From Desulfobulbaceae bacterium (GTDB lineage: Bacteria > Desulfobacterota > Desulfobulbia > Desulfobulbales > Desulfocapsaceae): DNA of 64,000 nt. Every line of letters starts with the position of its first letter. Within the stretch, counting starts at the first letter, position 1. Below the pieces are notes generated by a model. That model was given only the letters and a program-made list of their open reading frames with translations. It made no database searches and had not been told where the DNA came from. The position numbers and the translations under genes were made by a program. This document shows, in pieces, positions 35,620 to 44,598 of the stretch. The stretch covers positions 124,001 to 188,000 of the forward strand of contig WBUQ01000001.1 in NCBI GenBank assembly GCA_008933635.1. Reading direction: 5' to 3'.

Positions 35620-37842
35620 CTATGGTTTCGGGTTCTTCCCTGATATTTCCTTGAGCAGCGCCTCGGCATCCCTGTGCTGAGGATGCTTTTCGAGCAGTGC
35701 GCTCAATACCTTTCGGGCCTCTGCTGTCTCGCCTTTTTGCTGCATGTAGAAGGCAAGGGTATAGGTGTACTTCGCATCCTGCGGGCTGAGGTCTGCGGCC
35801 TTCCGGCACCAGGAAATTGCCTCGTCGAGCCGGTCACGGGCGGTGATAACGCAAAGATTGTAGGCAGCCTGCGCCATCTGGGTATCGGCCGTGAAGGCCT
35901 TCCTGAGATGATCCTCTGCTGGTTTCAGCTCGCCTTTTTCGGCAAGCAGAAGCCCCAGGTTGAAGTTTGCCGCAGCATTGTCCGGCTCCTGCGCGAGCGC
36001 CTTCAGCAGGATCTTCTCGGCTTCGGCGGTCTCTCCTGCCCGGGCAAGGGCTATGGACATATTGACCATCACCACGACAGCCTGAGGATCAAACCGCAGG
36101 GCTGTCCGATAGGACGCGACAGCTTTGTCGAACTCTCCTTTGCCAAGCTGGTAATTTCCCAGGTTGTGGCGGGATGACCACTGATCGGGCATGACGGTGA
36201 GCGAGGCCAGGTATTCTTCGGTTGCCTTGTCGAGGTGCGCCTGATAGGCCGCCGGCGCATTCATCTCCGGAAAGGAGGTGAGCGCTGCCGCCGCCCGCAC
36301 CCTCACCAGCCGGTAGTCGTCTCTGGTTAGCTCGATCAGGGTCTGCAGGCTTTCCATGGACGGAATGAGTCCCAATGCGTGAGCGGCGGCCCCGCGTACC
36401 AGCGGAGAGGGGTCTCCGGCCGCCTTGAGCAGTGCATCCTTCACTTGCTGATTCTGTCCCGGCGGAATCAACCGGATAAGTGATGCGGCGAAGATTTCGT
36501 CGCGCCCGGGATCGGTGATGCAGGCCAGCATCTCCGGCAGCTTCGTCCAGTTTCGCTTGCGGGCCATGTCGATAAGGGATGCGCGTTCAAGGACAGGTCC
36601 CTGATAATCCCGGCGGTGCCACTGCCTGACACGGGCATCAGCCCAGGCGGCTTGTTTGTCGCTATGGCAGATGGTGCAGGCATTGGGAGAGTTGAAGGCC
36701 ATGGTTGCCGAAGGGGCCGGCGGGAGCATCGAGTGGTCGCTCCTGTTCATCCTGGCAAAGGACGTCTTCGGCATATGGCAGGAGATGCACCTGCTGCCTT
36801 CGCTTGCCTCTGCGTGGCGGGTGTGTGCCGCCGAATTCTTGACCTTGTCCTGATGGCAGGGAAGACAGGCGTCGTTGAACTTCTCCAGTTTGAACCGGTA
36901 CCGACCGCTGGAGGTGTGGCAGTGCATGCAGTCGATCCCGCCGGACTTGACGCAGGGACTCATGCTCCACGAGGTGATGGTGTAGTTTTCTCCCAGATCC
37001 CTGCCATCGGCATAGAAATCCGGGTCTTCGAGGGTCGCAAGGTCGAAGTAGTCATAGAAGCGCTCTCCCGGGCCGTATGCCGCAGCCAGCGGGTTCGCCT
37101 TGGCATGGCAGCTGGCGCAGAGATCGTTGCGCTGGGCCGTGGTCATGGTTTTGGTGCTGATGATCCGTATATCCGGCAGCGGCTGGCCTTTGCCGGCTTC
37201 CCTGGCGATCCTGTTGTGCTCCGCTGCCGGGCCATGGCAGGTTTCGCAATTGATCCCCGGTTCGGTCCAGGTCGTATGGTAGGTGTCGGTCTTCGGATCG
37301 TAGTTTGTCGAGAGTTGACTCACATGGCAATTATAGCAGGCGGTGTTGAATGTATAGGAGCTCCCTCGCCAGTCCACCGCCTGGCCCTGGGCTTCCCCGG
37401 GAAAGTGGCGGATTCCGCTGGCAGTGGTGTCGAACCATTCCTTTTTTTTGACGTCATAGGCAAGGGGAAGGGTCTGGAGCCGGCCCCGTGCGAACGGTGT
37501 CAGGAAATAGAAGACATTCTTGCCGCCAAGGACATGCTCGATCCTGTATGTTTTCCTGCCTTCGCGGCCTCGTTCGATGACGACTCCATTTTCCGGGTCT
37601 GCGTGATATGTTACGTTCCCAATGACAATATCGCCCGCATGTGCCGTAAGGTTGCCCTTCGCGAAGTTTGTCGAATAGGGCTGCATGGCCAGTCCGTGCA
37701 TGGACGTGGACCAGAGCTGGTAAAACCTCTCATGGCACGCCCTGCAGCTCGGCGACCCGGCGTAGCGGATGGATTGATCATCCTGAGCGAGAGCAGTGCC
37801 GGCGAATACTGTGCACAGCAGAACGATGCAGATTGATTTCAT
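35620..37842 (-). CDS. octaheme cytochrome c with HEAT- and TPR-like C-terminal half
   Basis: ATG 37842 gives a signal peptide (MKSICIVLLCTVFAGTALA); the longer ORF adds 18 charged residues. Eight CXXCH motifs are visible in order: CRACH, CYNCH, CETCH, CASCH, CMHCH, CLPCH, CISCH, CTICH, all in the first 400 residues. HEAT-like repeats follow (LVRGAAAHALGLIPSMESLQTLIELTRDDYRLVRVRAAAAL) and then several TPRs. It is a periplasmic electron carrier with a protein-binding tail. The gene lies between a barrel protein and the sulfatase, with 15 bases to the latter, so they are likely one operon. Redox partner unknown. Confidence 0.9.
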   Translation of the reverse strand: MKSICIVLLCTVFAGTALAQDDQSIRYAGSPSCRACHERFYQLWSTSMHGLAMQPYSTNFAKGNLTAHAGDIVIGNVTYHADPENGVVIERGREGRKTYRIEHVLGGKNVFYFLTPFARGRLQTLPLAYDVKKKEWFDTTASGIRHFPGEAQGQAVDWRGSSYTFNTACYNCHVSQLSTNYDPKTDTYHTTWTEPGINCETCHGPAAEHNRIAREAGKGQPLPDIRIISTKTMTTAQRNDLCASCHAKANPLAAAYGPGERFYDYFDLATLEDPDFYADGRDLGENYTITSWSMSPCVKSGGIDCMHCHTSSGRYRFKLEKFNDACLPCHQDKVKNSAAHTRHAEASEGSRCISCHMPKTSFARMNRSDHSMLPPAPSATMAFNSPNACTICHSDKQAAWADARVRQWHRRDYQGPVLERASLIDMARKRNWTKLPEMLACITDPGRDEIFAASLIRLIPPGQNQQVKDALLKAAGDPSPLVRGAAAHALGLIPSMESLQTLIELTRDDYRLVRVRAAAALTSFPEMNAPAAYQAHLDKATEEYLASLTVMPDQWSSRHNLGNYQLGKGEFDKAVASYRTALRFDPQAVVVMVNMSIALARAGETAEAEKILLKALAQEPDNAAANFNLGLLLAEKGELKPAEDHLRKAFTADTQMAQAAYNLCVITARDRLDEAISWCRKAADLSPQDAKYTYTLAFYMQQKGETAEARKVLSALLEKHPQHRDAEALLKEISGKNPKP

Positions 37843-37861
37843 GTTTCTCTGGTGACATTGA

Positions 37862-37884
37862 GCCTCCTGTCGCTGCAGGAGGGT
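37862..37884. repeat. intergenic hairpin
   Basis: CCTCCTG and CAGGAGG flank a 6-base loop between the barrel gene stop and the cytochrome start. No T-tract follows on the minus strand, so it may be a processing or stability hairpin within the operon mRNA. Confidence 0.45.
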
Positions 37885-37892
37885 TTCTTCCT

Positions 37893-38735
37893 TCATTTCG
37901 GAAAGAGAAAGGTGAGCTGGATGCGCAACCCCCAGTCTTCCTGCCCGCTATCCGGCGATTCGGCCCAGTATTTTGCCCCCACAGCCAGTTGCAGGATCTG
38001 CGGGCCGATCTTGAACAGCTGCGCCACCTGGGCGATCACCGGCACCGACCACTGCTCGTTTTCCCAGTCGTAGGTGGCCTCGGTGGTCAGGCTGAAGGTC
38101 GTTTTGGTCGTGGTGACGTAGCTCACAAAGGGCTGCAGGAAGGTGGCGTTGATGTCATCCCGATCATCATCGCCTGCCACCGACCAGATATGGTTGGTCA
38201 GAAAGCCGACCGTCCACGGTCCCGACTGCTTCAGGGCCACGGCCGTCGGTCCTATGCCCCACTGTTCGCTGCCGAGCATGTCGTCGGTTGCCGCCGGCAG
38301 CAGTTCGACCGGCCCTGCACCCCAGATCCAGCCGCCGGCTGTCGGGGCCTTCGGCGAAAAAAACTGGCTGGCGACGACATCGCCGAGGCCCGATTCATTC
38401 ATCGTATCGAGCGGGAAATCTTGGCGATCGATCAGCGGCACGATGGTGCGCGTGATCATGTTCCAGTCGTCGTTCAGTGAAAGTGGGATAACCGGCTGGA
38501 TGTTCAGGACGTGGGCCGCTGCACCTTCGTTCTCTTCACCATACTCGTCGTAGTTGTACTGAAGGGGCACACTGATCAGGGAAGCGATCGGGTTTGCCAG
38601 CTTCTTGGCCAGTTCCACCGCCTGGTCGGTTGCGGTGTTCTCCTGGGCGACTGCGATGCCCATCGGCGACAACACGGCAAGGGAAAGAGCTGCCGCCAGA
38701 ATCCGGCAATGACGGGTTTTCTCAGAAAAATTCAT
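37893..38735 (-). CDS. outer-membrane beta-barrel protein (neuromedin U-like/transporter family)
   Basis: ATG 38735 follows GGAGGATACC, a strong site; the ORF track start adds 22 residues. The 280-residue protein has a signal peptide (CRILAAALSLAVLSPMGIAVAQ) and the pattern LAKKLANPIASLISVPLQYNYDEYGEENEG... LNDDWNMITRTIVPLI typical of this barrel family in proteobacteria. The role is unknown. It is the first gene of the minus-strand block with the octaheme cytochrome, sulfatase and second barrel, which suggests a surface-linked oxidation or uptake pathway. Confidence 0.8.
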   Translation of the reverse strand: MNFSEKTRHCRILAAALSLAVLSPMGIAVAQENTATDQAVELAKKLANPIASLISVPLQYNYDEYGEENEGAAAHVLNIQPVIPLSLNDDWNMITRTIVPLIDRQDFPLDTMNESGLGDVVASQFFSPKAPTAGGWIWGAGPVELLPAATDDMLGSEQWGIGPTAVALKQSGPWTVGFLTNHIWSVAGDDDRDDINATFLQPFVSYVTTTKTTFSLTTEATYDWENEQWSVPVIAQVAQLFKIGPQILQLAVGAKYWAESPDSGQEDWGLRIQLTFLFPK

Positions 38736-38857
38736 GGTATCCTCCAGTTCAGTGTTGAAGAGTTGCGCTTGATCCGGCGGAGCTTCGCATCCGGCGACCA
38801 CGCCCTGGCCTTACGCCTGCTGACAGCCGACGTCCACATCTCTGCCCGATGTTTGGA

Positions 38858-39075
38858 TTATTTGACCTTATAGCCTCGTGCCTCCAGGCAGACGCTGTAG
38901 GCGCGATAATACGTATCCGCCATTTTCTTGTTCGCGCTGGCCGTCGCCGCTGCCTGCTGTTTGGCCTGCTGTTCCTGCTTTTTCTTTTTCACGAGTCCAA
39001 TCGCGCCGCAAACGGCGGCTCCGGCCACCGCGTCCTCGCCGAATTCCCCTCCCATATCCGGTTGCGAATGGTACA
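38858..39075 (-). pseudogene. glycine-zipper protein, C-terminal remnant
   Basis: The frame reads GEDAVAGAAVCGAIGLVKKKKQEQQAKQQAAATASANKKMADTYYRAYSVCLEARGYKVK, like the end of small glycine-zipper lipoproteins of proteobacteria (the final YxRAYxxCLEARGY). There is no signal peptide or glycine-zipper core before it; instead the frame joins the end of the hydrolase remnant. It looks like one half of a deletion fusion, though it could be a very short real gene. Confidence 0.5.
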
Positions 39076-39728
39076 TCCTCGGATCCGATAGTCATCAGCG
39101 AGCAGAAATTTTTCAAATTGGCCGAGTTCCCCCTGAACCCGAGTCGCATCGACCGTCATCTGCAGTGATCCGGTCAGCAGTTCTCTGTGTTCGTCCTGCA
39201 GTGCAATAGCCCCTTCCGCTGTCGACAACCCCTTGCCCAATGCTCTGTTATACAGATCGCAGGCCTGACGGAAACAGTTGTCATACATGCTCGGCAATGG
39301 TTCTTCGCCGGCCCCAAACAAGTAGGAATAGGCATAGAGCGCCGACAGGAGATAGCTGTCTGTGGCCTTGATCCGCCGGTCCGCGCTGTCGGCATGCTCC
39401 AGTTTTTCGCCAATGAGGAAGTTGAGTTCGGCAAGGGCGAAACGCAGGTTCCGGCGGTCGTCACCCTTGGCTATCTGCTGCTGAAGATCGTGGAGAACCG
39501 ACTCCGGGTTCTTGTCGATCTGATCCCGCAAATTTGCTCGATAGAGGACGACGTTGGTCGTCGAGCTGGCCTTCGTCGAGGTCAGCGCGGAGTTGCTGAC
39601 TTCCTCGTAGGTACCTCGGAGGCCGGCCGGGTCCACACCGTAGGGCGTGGCGCAACCGGACGCGACCATGCCAGCAGCAGCAACGTGTTTCCCTTGCACT
39701 TCAACATCAGAATCCTGTCCTGTTTCAT
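39050..39728 (-). pseudogene. lipoprotein N-terminal remnant of an alpha/beta-hydrolase-type protein, frameshifted
   Basis: From ATG 39728 the frame reads MKQDRILMLKCKGNTLLLLAW, a lipoprotein signal, but the lipobox and body (GMVASGCATPYGVDPAGLRGTYEEVSNSALTSTKASS) are in another frame; a one-base indel near 39672 would join them. The body (RNLRFALAELNFLIGEKLE, YLLSALYAYSYLFG, RQACDLYNRALGKGL) matches the N-terminal part of large hydrolase lipoproteins. It stops being homologous after ADDYRIRG, where the catalytic domain is absent and the glycine-zipper remnant begins. It is a decayed gene with at least one frameshift and a deletion. Confidence 0.65.
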
Positions 39729-39742
39729 CCTCTGCCTCGCTG

Positions 39743-40849
39743 CTATACATGACACACCGCTGTCAGGGCGGCGCTTTTTCTGGCGATCGTGTCGAGCAGA
39801 CTGATCCATGATCGAAGCAACGCATCGTCTTCGTCTTTCTGCAGGCTGTTGGCAAGCATTTCAATATCAATGCCGGCACAGATGCTCCCTGACGCGCTCT
39901 GCTGCTGTTGATCGCGATGTCCCGCCTTCCCATCTGGTACTGTTGGAATGCGATCAGGAACCGATGATCCGGAATCCTGACACCGTGCGGCAACCGAGCA
40001 GACGGCACCAATTTCCCTTACCAGCGAGAGGTTCGATCGACAGAGTTCGATGCTGCCTGCAAACGAACAGACCAGGCGTGGTCGTTGGGCGCCGAATTCC
40101 ATCACTCGCTGCCACCGCCGTGTTTCAAAGAGATCGCGAGCGACAAGGCAGATTTCCAGCAATACGGCATTGACGCAGGCGACAGCGGATTTTTCCGGAA
40201 ACAGATGACTGAAACCTGCCAGCAATCGGTTTACCGGTATCGTCAGAAAACAGGACGAGGACGGTTTTCGTCCGGCAATGAGACAGCCCTCGAAGGCCTG
40301 CAGAATAGTCTCGGCGACGGCGCGAAGCTGGAGGGAAGAAAACAGCAGGCCGATATTGAGGGAAATATTCAAGGTAATCAACGACTCAATGGTCGGAAGC
40401 CGTGACGGCAGTCCCGCAATGCTGATCATGAGATTTGGTTGCCGGTATCTGGCATCATCCAGTGGGACCGTTTCTGGCATATTCGCCGTATCGTTGGTGG
40501 AGAGAGGTGAATACGGTACGGCAACCCAGCCATTCAGGCCTCCCGATTTTTGGAAATTTGGCAGCATCAGGTTGGCGGCGTGAAGGGCATCCGCGATAAG
40601 GAGTTCCATCGCCAGTCGCCCCCCGTAGAATCCTTCCCTCAGTTTCTCCTGAATCAGCTGATCGAATACCTTCCCTGCCTGCAGCACCCTGTCACATGCA
40701 TCGAGAGTGACGGAAAGTCCAGCTATTGAGTGCCCTTGCCGGTTGTCAGCCAGCAAGCTGAGCGTCGCATGCTCTCCTGCGAGACCTTCCAGCCACAGGC
40801 CTTGCCCACTATCGATCAGATCGGAGATTGTAGTCACGGTTCTCCCCAT
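39743..40849 (-). CDS. degenerate transaldolase-like protein, catalytic lysine absent
   Basis: The frame (ATG 40849 MGRTVTTISDLIDSGQGLWLEGL, or an earlier start) follows the transaldolase layout: GLNGWVAVPYSPLSTNDT, LDDARYRQPNLMISIAGLPSRLPTIESLITLNISLNIGLLFSSLQLRAVAETILQAFEG, and AQRPRLVCSFAGS. In true enzymes PNvfIKVPAT carries the Schiff-base lysine; here it reads PNLMISIAG. The TSNP-type loop is also lost. The frame is still open over 368 residues, so it is either a non-catalytic relative or a recent pseudogene. Its 3-prime end lies just before the lipoprotein remnant. Confidence 0.6.
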   Translation of the reverse strand: MGRTVTTISDLIDSGQGLWLEGLAGEHATLSLLADNRQGHSIAGLSVTLDACDRVLQAGKVFDQLIQEKLREGFYGGRLAMELLIADALHAANLMLPNFQKSGGLNGWVAVPYSPLSTNDTANMPETVPLDDARYRQPNLMISIAGLPSRLPTIESLITLNISLNIGLLFSSLQLRAVAETILQAFEGCLIAGRKPSSSCFLTIPVNRLLAGFSHLFPEKSAVACVNAVLLEICLVARDLFETRRWQRVMEFGAQRPRLVCSFAGSIELCRSNLSLVREIGAVCSVAARCQDSGSSVPDRIPTVPDGKAGHRDQQQQSASGSICAGIDIEMLANSLQKDEDDALLRSWISLLDTIARKSAALTAVCHV

Positions 40850-40891
40850 GTTTTCTGCAACATATCCCCTCGTCGGAATATTCCGGCACAT

Positions 40892-41295
40892 TATCGGTAC
40901 CGATTGGGCAACGGACGACGTGGAGTTTTATTTGCACAAAGCAAAAGGAATGCCAATCCTTTTCGGATGAAAAAAAAACAAAAATATATCAGCAATACAG
41001 ATATGTTATGAAGAAGCCCAGGAGTTTCTCGAAAGCAGATGGCACGCAGCCCCCCTCAATATATGGAGGCCTGACCTGATGCAGAGGGGAAGAGGCAGGA
41101 GGAATGGAGGTGTTGAAAGTGATACAGGAGCCGCACCGGAGACAAATACCAGGCGGCCCGTCATCGTATTCGCGGCCATCGATTTATTTGTCGAAGACGG
41201 GAAGAGCATCAGGTGTGACCGTATCACTGCAACGAAACAGAAAAAAATACGACCTCAATATATTGAGGGAGGAAGCAGGGGAGGGTCCGTATCCA
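40892..41295. other. intergenic region with two CCTCAATATAT palindromes
   Basis: No credible gene is seen in these roughly 400 bases. They contain CCTCAATATATGGAGG at 41054 and CCTCAATATATTGAGG at 41253. The second acts as a terminator for the sigma-54 activator on the minus strand; the first is a related imperfect palindrome. Confidence 0.5.
41240..41268 (-). terminator. intrinsic terminator after the sigma-54 activator
   Basis: On the minus strand CCTCAATATATTGAGG (six-base stem, four-base loop) is followed by TCGTATTTTTTT, 28 bases after the gene stop. The stem is AT-rich, so strength is moderate. Confidence 0.65.
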
Positions 41296-43275
41296 TCAAA
41301 TCGGACGTCGAATGTCCATTTTTTTCAAGCGGAAGCGTAAGGTGCTGGGGTGGAGGTTCAGCATCGAGGCAGCCCCGTCCGGTCCTTCTATTTTCCAATT
41401 CGATCTGCGCAGTACCTGAATGATGTGGTGGCGTTCGACGGAGGCGAGATCAAGTGTGGGGTCAGGGACAGGCCCCGATTCCGTCAGGGGGGCAGCAAGG
41501 TCGCCGATTGTCAGCTGCGGCCCTGAAGAGAGAATGACGCCCCTTTCGATCAGATGCTCGAGTTCCCGAACATTGCCCGGCCAATCGTATTGCAGCAGCC
41601 TGGAAAGGAGGTTTTTTGGTATCGTTTCAATATGCTTGCCCATTTTATGGGCGAACTTTTCGACAAAATACTGCGCCAGCAGTAGAATATCCTCGGTTCG
41701 TTCCCGGAGGGGCGGGATCGTGATCGGAAAAACATTGAGACGGTAAAACAAGTCTTCGCGGAACCGCCCGTTGCGGACCGCGTTCCGGAGATCCCTGGAC
41801 GTTGCCGCAATGACCCTGACGTCAACCGTGATGGTTTTCGAACTGCCAAGCCGCTCGAACTCCCCATCCTGCAGGACCCGTAGGAGCTTGGCCTGCAGCT
41901 CCAGTGGCATCTCCCCGATTTCGTCGAGAAAAATCGTCCCGTGGTGGGCGATCTCGAAACGACCGGCCTGACGGGCATGCGCCCCGGTAAACGCTCCCTT
42001 CTCCCTGCCGAAGAGTTCGCTCTCAATGAGGTTGGCGGGCAAGGCCGCGCAGTTGACCGTTACCAGAGGGCGATCCCTGCGGGAATTCATCCGATGAATG
42101 GCATGAGCGAGCAGACCTTTGCCGGTGCCGGTTTCCCCGAGCAGCAGAACTGTCGAATCGGTCTGGGCAACCTGTCGAGCGGCGGCCAGAACCTTTTTCA
42201 GCGCCGCACTGCCACCGATGATCTGTTCGAACCCCTGTTCCCTTGTCAGGTCCTTCCGGAGAAAATACACCTCTCCTTCCAAGCGCCTTTTCAGTGTTTC
42301 AACTTCCTCGAGGCGATCGCGCAGATTCTCTTCCATGCATTTGCGTTGATGGATGTCGAGGCTCACCCCGAACAGCTGACCGACAGTTCCATCCGGGTGC
42401 TGGTATCGCCTCCATTTCGAGCAGATCCACTTCCACTGACTGGATGCGTCGCGGATGCGATATTCAATTTCAAAGTGTTCCGATGAAATGCAGCTGTCCT
42501 TGATCATCTGTTGAACCGGGGGCAAATCGGCCGGGAAGATGCAGTTTTCATATTTTTCCATGTCGATGATCTCGTCCCGGGAAAAACCGAAAATCTCCCG
42601 GCTGCGGTCGGTTGCCCAGAACAACTTCGCCCGCAGGTCCAGTGCCCATAATCCGGCACCGGCAGATTCAGCGGCGAGACTCAGCAGCCATTGGCTCTTC
42701 CGCAATGCATTTTCCGTATTCTTTCTCAGCAGGGCATTGCAGAAAATCTGGGCAACCAACTCCAGCCGTTTGACGGTATCCGGATCATGGACGAACGGCG
42801 TGTGCAGCATATTGAAGGAGAGAACCCCGATAATCGGTTTGTTCCCGGTATAGAGGGGAATCGACACTGTTGACTTGATGCCGTATCGGCGTTTGGTTTC
42901 GAGATCTGTCAATGATTCCTGATCAGTTAGGTCCTCCGTGTTAAAAATGATTGTCGACCCTTCCATGAGTTGTTTCGCCGACCATGGAAATGCTTCTGCG
43001 GCGACGAGTTCGGTCGGCTTTTTCGGACCGTCGGCCGGACTGTGAAGGTGGGTCAGGACCATGCATTCCGGTTTGTCGACAGACCACTGCCAGAGCGTCG
43101 ACAGATCAAAACCGAGGAATTCGCAGATGCGTCGCTGGGCGTCCTCGATGTATCCGTCCACCTCTTCAGCGGAAAGATTGATGAACTGAGCAGACAATTG
43201 CGAAATCAGCGTCTCGAAGGATAGTTGTTTCAGCAACGCGTCTCTGTTGCTTTTCCTGGTTGCTGGTTTCATCAA
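41296..43275 (-). CDS. GAF-PAS sigma-54-dependent transcriptional activator
   Basis: The 659-residue protein has a GAF domain (about 20-185; [29 protein letters not shown]), a PAS domain with PAC motif (about 200-315; [45 protein letters not shown]), a coiled coil, and an AAA+ domain with [14 protein letters not shown] and [14 protein letters not shown]-terminal helix-turn-helix ([21 protein letters not shown]) binds DNA. It should activate a sigma-54 promoter in response to a small molecule. The target is unknown, but the nearby minus-strand sulfatase/cytochrome block is a candidate. Unlike the activator at 14192, the GAFTGA loop is canonical. Confidence 0.93.
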   Translation of the reverse strand: MMKPATRKSNRDALLKQLSFETLISQLSAQFINLSAEEVDGYIEDAQRRICEFLGFDLSTLWQWSVDKPECMVLTHLHSPADGPKKPTELVAAEAFPWSAKQLMEGSTIIFNTEDLTDQESLTDLETKRRYGIKSTVSIPLYTGNKPIIGVLSFNMLHTPFVHDPDTVKRLELVAQIFCNALLRKNTENALRKSQWLLSLAAESAGAGLWALDLRAKLFWATDRSREIFGFSRDEIIDMEKYENCIFPADLPPVQQMIKDSCISSEHFEIEYRIRDASSQWKWICSKWRRYQHPDGTVGQLFGVSLDIHQRKCMEENLRDRLEEVETLKRRLEGEVYFLRKDLTREQGFEQIIGGSAALKKVLAAARQVAQTDSTVLLLGETGTGKGLLAHAIHRMNSRRDRPLVTVNCAALPANLIESELFGREKGAFTGAHARQAGRFEIAHHGTIFLDEIGEMPLELQAKLLRVLQDGEFERLGSSKTITVDVRVIAATSRDLRNAVRNGRFREDLFYRLNVFPITIPPLRERTEDILLLAQYFVEKFAHKMGKHIETIPKNLLSRLLQYDWPGNVRELEHLIERGVILSSGPQLTIGDLAAPLTESGPVPDPTLDLASVERHHIIQVLRRSNWKIEGPDGAASMLNLHPSTLRFRLKKMDIRRPI

Positions 43276-43648
43276 ATATCAATCCGTCTCAAATGCGATT
43301 CCCCTTGTTAATGTATGGATACGACAGTGGAGAGACACCAAATGGCTCACTCCCCGGCCCTTCCGTTAGTTGCCTGGTATGAAGATGAAAATATGCTCAT
43401 CTTCAGAAATGTACACCAAAGATACATTGTTTGGTTGTATTGATGCTAACCTGATATCATCTCTGAAAGATATTTTCAAATTCATTAGCAATGACAACCG
43501 ATCCATTAGAGACCCGGGTTGAGATGTTTCCTGAGAGGGAAGATCTTCCTGCCTGAACGGAATCGGCCCAAAATGGAGTAACGTAAAGAAGAGATAACCA
43601 AAGACTACGTAATAAAACCTGTTCTTGCTGAATCGGGGCAATACCCTT
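43276..43648. other. non-coding region with a repeat left of the toxin-antitoxin pair
   Basis: The only frame here (43366-43641, minus) has no ribosome site and includes the repeat sequence, so it is not called. The region carries the direct repeat copy AAATGGAGTAACGTAAAGAAGAGATAACCAAAGACTA at 43571-43607. Confidence 0.5.
43571..43607. repeat. direct repeat, copy 1, flanking the toxin-antitoxin pair
   Basis: AAATGGAGTAACGTAAAGAAGAG(A)TAACCAAAGACTA is matched by a near copy at 44474-44512 on the other side of the pair; both copies are preceded by a GAGAGGG-containing stretch. Confidence 0.65.
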
Positions 43649-43951
43649 TCACTGAGATTGAGTAGGCCGAGCTACCAAACGGACACCGAGGGCTGCACAC
43701 ACCTTATTGATTGTGTCAAATCGAGGTTTGGCATTTGGTTTTAGCGCTTTATACAGAGCTTCACGGGTTATACCTGTAGATTTTGCAACTTCGCTCATAC
43801 CCCGAGCTTTGGCTGCTACCCCTAAAGCATGGGCCAGTTCAGCTGCATCACCATCCTCAATCACCATCGTGATATATGCAGCGATATCTTCTTCGCTCTT
43901 CAGCTGTTGAGCCATATCGAAATTTGGTAAGTCGGCAATGTGTTTTTTCAT
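43649..43951 (-). CDS. HigA-type antitoxin (addiction-module antidote protein)
   Basis: The 100-residue protein reads DMAQQLKSEEDIAAYITMVIEDGDAAELAHALGVAAKARGMSEVAKSTGITREALYKALKPNAKPRFDTINKVCAALGVRL, an XRE-type helix-turn-helix of the addiction-module antidote family. It should bind and neutralise the toxin and repress the operon. It starts 3 bases after the toxin gene, the toxin-first order usual for HigBA-like pairs. Direct repeats lie on both sides of the pair. Confidence 0.88.
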   Translation of the reverse strand: MKKHIADLPNFDMAQQLKSEEDIAAYITMVIEDGDAAELAHALGVAAKARGMSEVAKSTGITREALYKALKPNAKPRFDTINKVCAALGVRLVARPTQSQ

Positions 43952-43954
43952 AAT

Positions 43955-44251
43955 TCAATCCTCCAGCGCAGCTTCACGCTCTTTGGCTGTTGCGATATCC
44001 TTCTCTTGACTGCCCTTGTCTCCACCGCCAAGCATGATGATTAACGTATCACCTCGCTTGGTATAATACATCCGCCAGCCCGGACCGAAGTGCTCCCGCA
44101 TTTCGAAAAGGCCTTGGCCCACAGGCTTTACATCGCCGAGATTTCCTCGCTGGGCTTTATCAAGACGACGGCTTAGGCGAAGCCGTGTAATGCTGTCTTT
44201 TATGCAGTCCAGCCATTTATCGAATTCTGGTAGTGTTTTAACTGTATACAT
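43955..44251 (-). CDS. RelE/HigB-like toxin
   Basis: The 98-residue basic protein reads LPEFDKWLDCIKDSITRLRLSRRLDKAQRGNLGDVKPVGQGLFEMREHFGPGWRMYYTKRGDTLIIMLGGGDKGSQEKDI, the phage-derived Gp49-like/HigB branch of the RelE fold. It should cleave mRNA at the ribosome. The conserved Arg and Lys residues of the GxGxR and GGDK motifs are intact, so it looks active. Confidence 0.9.
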   Translation of the reverse strand: MYTVKTLPEFDKWLDCIKDSITRLRLSRRLDKAQRGNLGDVKPVGQGLFEMREHFGPGWRMYYTKRGDTLIIMLGGGDKGSQEKDIATAKEREAALED

Positions 44252-44598
44252 ACACTAAACTGTAATCGTTCGAATACAATATGTCAAATAAGATGTGGGC
44301 CAGGATTTACCAATCCTTGAGTTTTAAAAGCGAACCGGTATATGAGTTTGCATTGAAACGAGTAAGATCGTATCTGTAAAGATTTGAACTGGCAGTAATA
44401 GGTGATAAAATTCACTACAGGATATAGATTTTTCTGAGAGGGTAGGATCGGCTAATAGCAGAGAATTGTTCATAAATGGAGTAACCACAAAGAAGAGCTT
44501 ACCAAAGATTATCTTAACGATCCAGGTATTGAACTCTGCAAAAAATGTCTGTATATGCGAACTACATGGGTTCGCATATTTCCACCCATAAAGGACAA
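44252..44598. other. non-coding region right of the toxin-antitoxin pair
   Basis: No gene is seen. The toxin promoter should lie near 44260-44300 on the minus strand. The second copy of the direct repeat is at 44474-44512. Confidence 0.5.
44474..44512. repeat. direct repeat, copy 2
   Basis: AAATGGAGTAACCACAAAGAAGAGCTTACCAAAGATTAT matches copy 1 at 43571 with a few changes and a two-base insertion. The pair brackets the toxin-antitoxin genes and could mark the ends of a small inserted cassette. Confidence 0.65.

Noticed and set aside
36616-37836. 406-codon plus-strand ORF
   Set aside because: It is antisense to the octaheme cytochrome; its cysteine and glycine pattern is only the complement of heme-binding motifs.
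43366-43641. 91-codon minus-strand ORF
   Set aside because: No ribosome site, and it covers the direct repeat copy 1; considered non-coding.
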